Shown: positions 61,083-64,000 of the stretch, one piece after another | How the letters are laid out: each line of letters opens with the position of its first letter | How positions within the stretch are numbered: position 1 is the first letter of the stretch | NCBI RefSeq assembly: GCF_003194605.1 | Contig: NZ_QHKY01000004.1 | Coordinates: 372,001 to 436,000, forward strand | Reading direction: 5' to 3' | Source of the DNA: Nocardioides gilvus | GTDB lineage: Bacteria > Actinomycetota > Actinomycetes > Propionibacteriales > Nocardioidaceae | Length of the DNA stretch: 64,000 nt | Notes under the pieces: model-generated | The model's input: only the letters and a program-made list of their open reading frames with translations | Database searches by the model: none | What the model was told of the DNA's origin: nothing | Program-made: the position numbers and the translations under genes

Positions 61083-61892
61083 TCAGTTGCTGGGTGAAGG
61101 GATCGCACAGACGACGCAGTCGTCGCCGGTCTCTTCGGGGGTGTGCTCGAGCCAGGCGTCGACCGCGGAGGCAATCAGGGGGTCGCGGACGTGGGCCTGC
61201 GCTCCGTCGCCGTCGGCGGGCGGGGATGACGACAGGACCGCGGCACGCGCCGCGGCCAGGCCGATGCGCGCGGGGTCGAGCACCGGGAAGTCGCAGCCGG
61301 CCGCGATCTCGTCGGCGACCGGAGCCATGCACGTGCAGCCGAGGACGATGCCCTCGGCGCCAGTCTGCTCACGTACTTCTCTGCACGTCCTGATCAGGTC
61401 GGCCACCAGATCCACCTCGTGCCTGACCATCCTCGCTCGCACCGAGGTGCCCGTCCCGACGAGATCGAGTTCGTCCTCGGGCGAGTAGTGGTGGACATCG
61501 AGGCATGCGTCGGCTGCGCCGGGAACCGCCGCGAGGCGTTCGTCGTAGATGAATCCCAGGGAGGCCGGCCACACCGTGACCACCGCGAAGGTCCCCAGAC
61601 CGACAGCCTCAGCCAACGCGGCCTCGCCGGCACCGATCACGGGCCGGTCGGTGATGCCGCGGATGGCGGTGACCCCGTAGTCAGCGAAGGAGTCGACGTA
61701 GATCCCGTCGGCGCCGGCAGCCAGCGCACTCTCGGCGGCGTCCAGGGTGAGCAGATCGGTGAGGATCCGTCTGGCTGGAGTCCGGGCGAAGACGCGCCGC
61801 CGCAAGTCGACCAGTTCCGTCGTCACGCCGCCGGGGTCGCCGCTCACCGGCGCAGACTTGCCGTCGGAGTTGATCATGACCAGCCGCTTCAA
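61083..61892 (-). CDS. Asp/Glu racemase-fold protein lacking the first catalytic Cys
   Basis: The product is 269 residues; I choose the TTG at 61892 (GGAAG upstream) because racemases begin MKRL.VIN, but the ATG at 61877 is possible. The second catalytic Cys is present in GIVLGCTCMAP (Cys186 or 188). At the first, IYVDSFADYG has Ser68 where racemases have Cys. A one-Cys pattern is known in arylmalonate decarboxylase, so decarboxylation or another reaction is as likely as racemisation. Confidence 0.85.
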   Translation of the reverse strand: MKRLVMINSDGKSAPVSGDPGGVTTELVDLRRRVFARTPARRILTDLLTLDAAESALAAGADGIYVDSFADYGVTAIRGITDRPVIGAGEAALAEAVGLGTFAVVTVWPASLGFIYDERLAAVPGAADACLDVHHYSPEDELDLVGTGTSVRARMVRHEVDLVADLIRTCREVREQTGAEGIVLGCTCMAPVADEIAAGCDFPVLDPARIGLAAARAAVLSSSPPADGDGAQAHVRDPLIASAVDAWLEHTPEETGDDCVVCAIPSPSN

Positions 61893-61901
61893 CAGACTCT
61901 T

Positions 61902-61917
61902 CCTTACGATCGTTAGG
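61902..61917. promoter_or_regulatory. Candidate TetR operator, site 3
   Basis: CCTTACG-AT-CGTTAGG is a nearly perfect 16-base inverted repeat, 9 bases upstream of the racemase-fold gene start. Its last 12 bases are ACGATCGTTAGG, the motif shared with sites at 41592 and 54226. Confidence 0.55.
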
Positions 61918-62088
61918 TAGAAAGAGTGTCATGCTGAGCGGGGATCGTCAACGTGTGAGCCTGTTGGTGAAGGCTGACCGCCTGCGAGCCAATCGTTTGT
62001 TCGGTGGGTGGCGCCAAGGGTGTCGGGGAGGAAGCGGATGTTGCAGACGGCGAAGCATCGCCGCGTGCCGCTAGCTCTCCGAATTGGG

Positions 62089-62934
62089 TCAGGCCGCCCT
62101 GAAGTGGGAGGCCAGCGCTTCGCGAACGGCCAGGACATCAAGCGATCCCTCCGCCTCGCCGAGCATCTTCGCGAGCCGCTTGGGCCAAAGGGCATGCACT
62201 CCCCTGGTGGTGAACGACCCACCGAACAACGGCCAGTCGGCTTCGACGAAGCAGAGTGAGCCTGTGACCGGCAGGTCTCCGACGACGTCACGCACGAGTT
62301 CGACCTGCTTCAGGACACCATCGACCAGCTTGGTGCAGTCGCGTCGGCCGACGAGGACCTTCTCGACCCTGGGCCGGAGGATGCCGCCCTCGATCACGAG
62401 TTCGGGTCTTCCCTTGTAGCGCTTGGCGTCGATGACCCAGATGCCAGCGGGTGTGATAGCGATGTGGTCGATGTTCGCCTTCGACCCGGGGATCTGGCGG
62501 TCGTGCAGGACAGCGATCGACTCCGACGCGAGTGCGTCGAGGCGAGCACCCAGGCGCTCCTCCCCCACCGCGCCGACGTCCCACGCCTTCGTAGTCTGCT
62601 TCTCGTCCGAGAGTGCGACCGCGATCCCGCCCAACTTGCCCCACTTCTGACGGAGCCGTTCCTCGTCCTTGGCCTTGCGGCGCTCGTACTCGCGTCGCGC
62701 GGATGACCCGGCGACCCCCACGTCGGCAACTGCGTTCTCGACCAGTTGTTCCTCGGCCATCATCAGTGGGCCAGCCTGCGCGTCCGTCGGACACTCGACG
62801 CAGCGCACCGTCTTGGCCGTACGTTCGTAGATGGCGTCAGCCTTGGCCGGCAGCTCCGCTCCACAGAGGCGGCAGACACCGGCATACCGAAGCTTCATCC
62901 GTTTGTCGCCCAGCGGGCCAGGGGTCTGCTCCAC
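62089..62934 (-). CDS. NERD (nuclease-related) domain protein
   Basis: The product is 281 residues from the GTG at 62934, which follows the tiny ORF stop by two bases; the ATG at 62898 is an alternative. An N-terminal zinc ribbon is CRLCGAELPAKADAIYERTAKTVRCVEC. The NERD domain reads GAVGEERLGARLDAL, then RQIPGSKANIDHIAITPAGIWVIDAKRYKGR, with the Asp-Glu/Gln-Lys-like nuclease pattern. Such proteins may process DNA. Actinobacterial members are otherwise uncharacterised. Confidence 0.85.
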   Translation of the reverse strand: MEQTPGPLGDKRMKLRYAGVCRLCGAELPAKADAIYERTAKTVRCVECPTDAQAGPLMMAEEQLVENAVADVGVAGSSARREYERRKAKDEERLRQKWGKLGGIAVALSDEKQTTKAWDVGAVGEERLGARLDALASESIAVLHDRQIPGSKANIDHIAITPAGIWVIDAKRYKGRPELVIEGGILRPRVEKVLVGRRDCTKLVDGVLKQVELVRDVVGDLPVTGSLCFVEADWPLFGGSFTTRGVHALWPKRLAKMLGEAEGSLDVLAVREALASHFRAA

Positions 62935-62936
62935 GG

Positions 62937-63035
62937 TCAGTCGACCCACCAGAGGTAGCGGCGCACGAACTTCTCCTTGGTCGGACCGCCGTGGCCCTGC
63001 TGGATGAGCAGGTCGAGTTCTTCGTGCGTGGTCAC
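62937..63035 (-). CDS. Tiny ORF coupled to the NERD gene
   Basis: A GTG at 63035 opens 32 codons, MTTHEELDLLIQQGHGG then a basic PTKEKFVRRY end, and stops at 62937, two bases before the NERD start. The composition looks like a real peptide rather than noise. It is too short to classify; it could be a small regulator or leader. Confidence 0.4.
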   Translation of the reverse strand: MTTHEELDLLIQQGHGGPTKEKFVRRYLWWVD

Positions 63036-63061
63036 CCAACTATCCAACCGCAACACCGGCG

Positions 63062-63145
63062 TCCCCACCGGGGAAATGGCACCCTGAACCGCCCCGGGGT
63101 CCGACAACCCCTAGCAGGAGAAGCTGCTGACACCCCTTGTCGGAC
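63062..63145. terminator. Hairpin-rich gap after the isochorismatase gene
   Basis: Two perfect elements are present: TCCCC-ACC-GGGGA (63062-63074), and GTCCGACAA (63099-63107) pairing with TTGTCGGAC (63137-63145) around an inner stem AGCAG/CTGCT (63113-63117 and 63124-63128). The outer stem lies just after the isochorismatase stop on the minus strand, so a terminator or attenuator before the NERD gene is likely. Confidence 0.6.
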
Positions 63146-63163
63146 AGACGCTTGGATCCTGAC

Positions 63164-63772
63164 TCAGTTGCCGTTCCAAGCGGCGCGGACAGCCGCCAGG
63201 TCGGTGATCCGCCCGAAGAAGAACCCGATCGAGTTCAGGGCGTGGTCGTGGCGGGCCGGGTCGAACTCGGCGCACGCGTCGGCGACCACCTGCACGCCGT
63301 AGTCGCGCTGCCCGGCGTCGCGAGCGGTGGTCTCCACACAGATGTTGGTGGTGACCCCGGCGAGCACCAGGTTGCGGATGTCCAGACTCTGCAGCACCGG
63401 CTCCAACCGAGTCCCGTAGAACGAGCTCGGCCGTGACTTGTCGATGATCACTGCGTCCGGTCCGGGCTTCAGTTCATCGACGATGTCCGCATCCCAGGAG
63501 CCCTGTTCGAGCGTTTGGTTCCCGGAGAGCGCGGGGATGATCTCCGTGGCCATGTAGCCCGCGTCAAGATGACCGGGCTGGAACACGTAGCGGGTGTAGA
63601 TCACCGGCACGTCGGCACGGTGCGCCAGGTCGACCAGCTCGCGGCAACCTGCCACTGCGGGCTGGAGGTTTTCGATTGGCAGATCCAGCGCCGCCATCGA
63701 GCCGTCCGGGGCAAGGAACCCGTTCTGCATGTCGATGATCAGTAGTGCAGTGCGTTCCGTCGTGAGTTCCAT
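63164..63772 (-). CDS. Isochorismatase-family cysteine hydrolase
   Basis: The product is 202 residues from the ATG at 63772, which has GGAG 7 bases upstream; an ATG at 63784 is possible. The catalytic triad of the family is visible: Asp14 in LIIDMQNGF, Lys112 in IIDKSRPSSF and Cys145 in TTNICVETTARDA. Family members include nicotinamidase, N-carbamoylsarcosine amidase and biuret hydrolase. The substrate is unknown. Confidence 0.9.
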   Translation of the reverse strand: MELTTERTALLIIDMQNGFLAPDGSMAALDLPIENLQPAVAGCRELVDLAHRADVPVIYTRYVFQPGHLDAGYMATEIIPALSGNQTLEQGSWDADIVDELKPGPDAVIIDKSRPSSFYGTRLEPVLQSLDIRNLVLAGVTTNICVETTARDAGQRDYGVQVVADACAEFDPARHDHALNSIGFFFGRITDLAAVRAAWNGN

Positions 63773-63784
63773 CGTCTGCTCCAT

Positions 63785-64000
63785 TCCCGCCCGAGACCGT
63801 TGATAGGTCGGGTCAGCCTAGTTGTGCTACCCAGAGCGGTTGGATGCGTGGCCCGCTGGCGTCGCCCTTGAGTGCGTTAAGGACGCGGCAGGATTTGCCA
63901 GTGGAACCAGGCTAGGAGGCGCATGGCGGAGCCGGCGTTGGACCGCACAAAATCCCCTTCAGCTCCCTCTGCAGTGCAGGGTCGCTGTAGGACCCTGCAC
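63785..64000. other. Right-edge non-coding region; possible start of a further gene
   Basis: Upstream of the isochorismatase gene I see no convincing complete gene. An ATG at 63923 with AGGAGG only 3 bases upstream opens a frame to the window end; that spacing is too short to trust. The last 27 bases are a perfect inverted repeat. Confidence 0.3.
63974..64000. repeat. Perfect 10-bp inverted repeat at the window edge
   Basis: GTGCAGGGTC and GACCCTGCAC are perfect arms with a 7-base loop (GCTGTAG), ending at the last base. It could be a terminator for a gene to the right or the edge of a repeat element that continues outside. Confidence 0.6.

Noticed and set aside
63923..64000. A gene starting at the ATG at 63923
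   Set aside because: AGGAGG is only three bases from the ATG, and the frame runs into the inverted repeat at the edge without any recognisable motif.

Overview
The window is very GC-rich, densely packed and rich in GTG/TTG starts and 4-base ATGA/GTGA gene overlaps. Its marker families (a 13E12-type DUF222/HNH protein with a LexA box, a fused MrpA-MrpB antiporter subunit, a DosRS-type two-component system, an ANTAR protein, a GAF/PAS/SpoIIE phosphatase, many FadR-type GntR regulators) point to a high-GC actinobacterium, most likely Nocardioides-like. That placement is inference from gene content; there is no rRNA marker here. I found no tRNA, rRNA, CRISPR array or intact insertion sequence.

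Layout. 0-7.7 kb: end of a phytoene-desaturase-like flavoprotein, a Baeyer-Villiger-type monooxygenase, an alpha/beta hydrolase, a LysR regulator divergent from a 3-oxoacid CoA-transferase pair, a thioredoxin-reductase-like flavoprotein divergent from an XRE-cupin regulator, and a flavin reductase. 7.9-13.5 kb: complete Mrp Na+/H+ antiporter operon mrpA(B)CDEFG, with every junction overlapping. 13.6-15.1 kb: DUF222/HNH gene behind a promoter that holds a consensus LexA (SOS) box. 15.4-18.4 kb: small membrane protein, DUF305 protein, Lys-rich secreted protein, and a sigma factor encoded after (not before) a membrane protein that may be its anti-sigma factor. 18.6-24.6 kb: hyuA-hyuB-amidase operon with a GntR regulator whose ribosome binding site lies in a hairpin. 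24.7-36.2 kb: a hypoxia/dormancy-type island: Hsp20, PAP2 protein, an hsp20-usp-usp-dosS-dosR operon, a third USP, a decayed alcohol dehydrogenase, DoxX, DUF4389, flavodoxin and SRPBCC genes. 36.2-41.6 kb: gamma-glutamyltransferase, GAF-ANTAR regulator and a multidomain PP2C phosphatase.

41.6-61.9 kb is the most interesting part: an apparently undescribed catabolic cluster. Thirteen minus-strand genes (54041 down to 42375) encode a dipeptide-type ABC importer, two cupins, an alpha/beta hydrolase with an odd nucleophile elbow, a crotonase lacking both catalytic Glu, a hotdog protein, an acyl-CoA synthetase, a GntR regulator and a thioesterase. Divergent from it are an acyl-CoA dehydrogenase, a VOC protein, an MFS transporter and an amidase with a GatC/AtzG-like tail. 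Facing these is a minus-strand operon of an Asp/Glu-racemase-fold protein lacking one catalytic Cys, a second acyl-CoA dehydrogenase and a second crotonase. A 12-base motif (ACGANCGTTRGG) lies upstream of the TetR gene at the left edge, of the central divergent operon, and of the right-edge operon, which suggests one TetR regulon of about 20 kb. The substrate is unknown; an imported amide-bearing carboxylic acid processed as CoA thioesters is my inference.

The right end (62-64 kb) carries a NERD-domain protein preceded by a tiny coupled ORF, a strongly structured intergenic region, an isochorismatase-family hydrolase and an inverted repeat that runs into the window edge.
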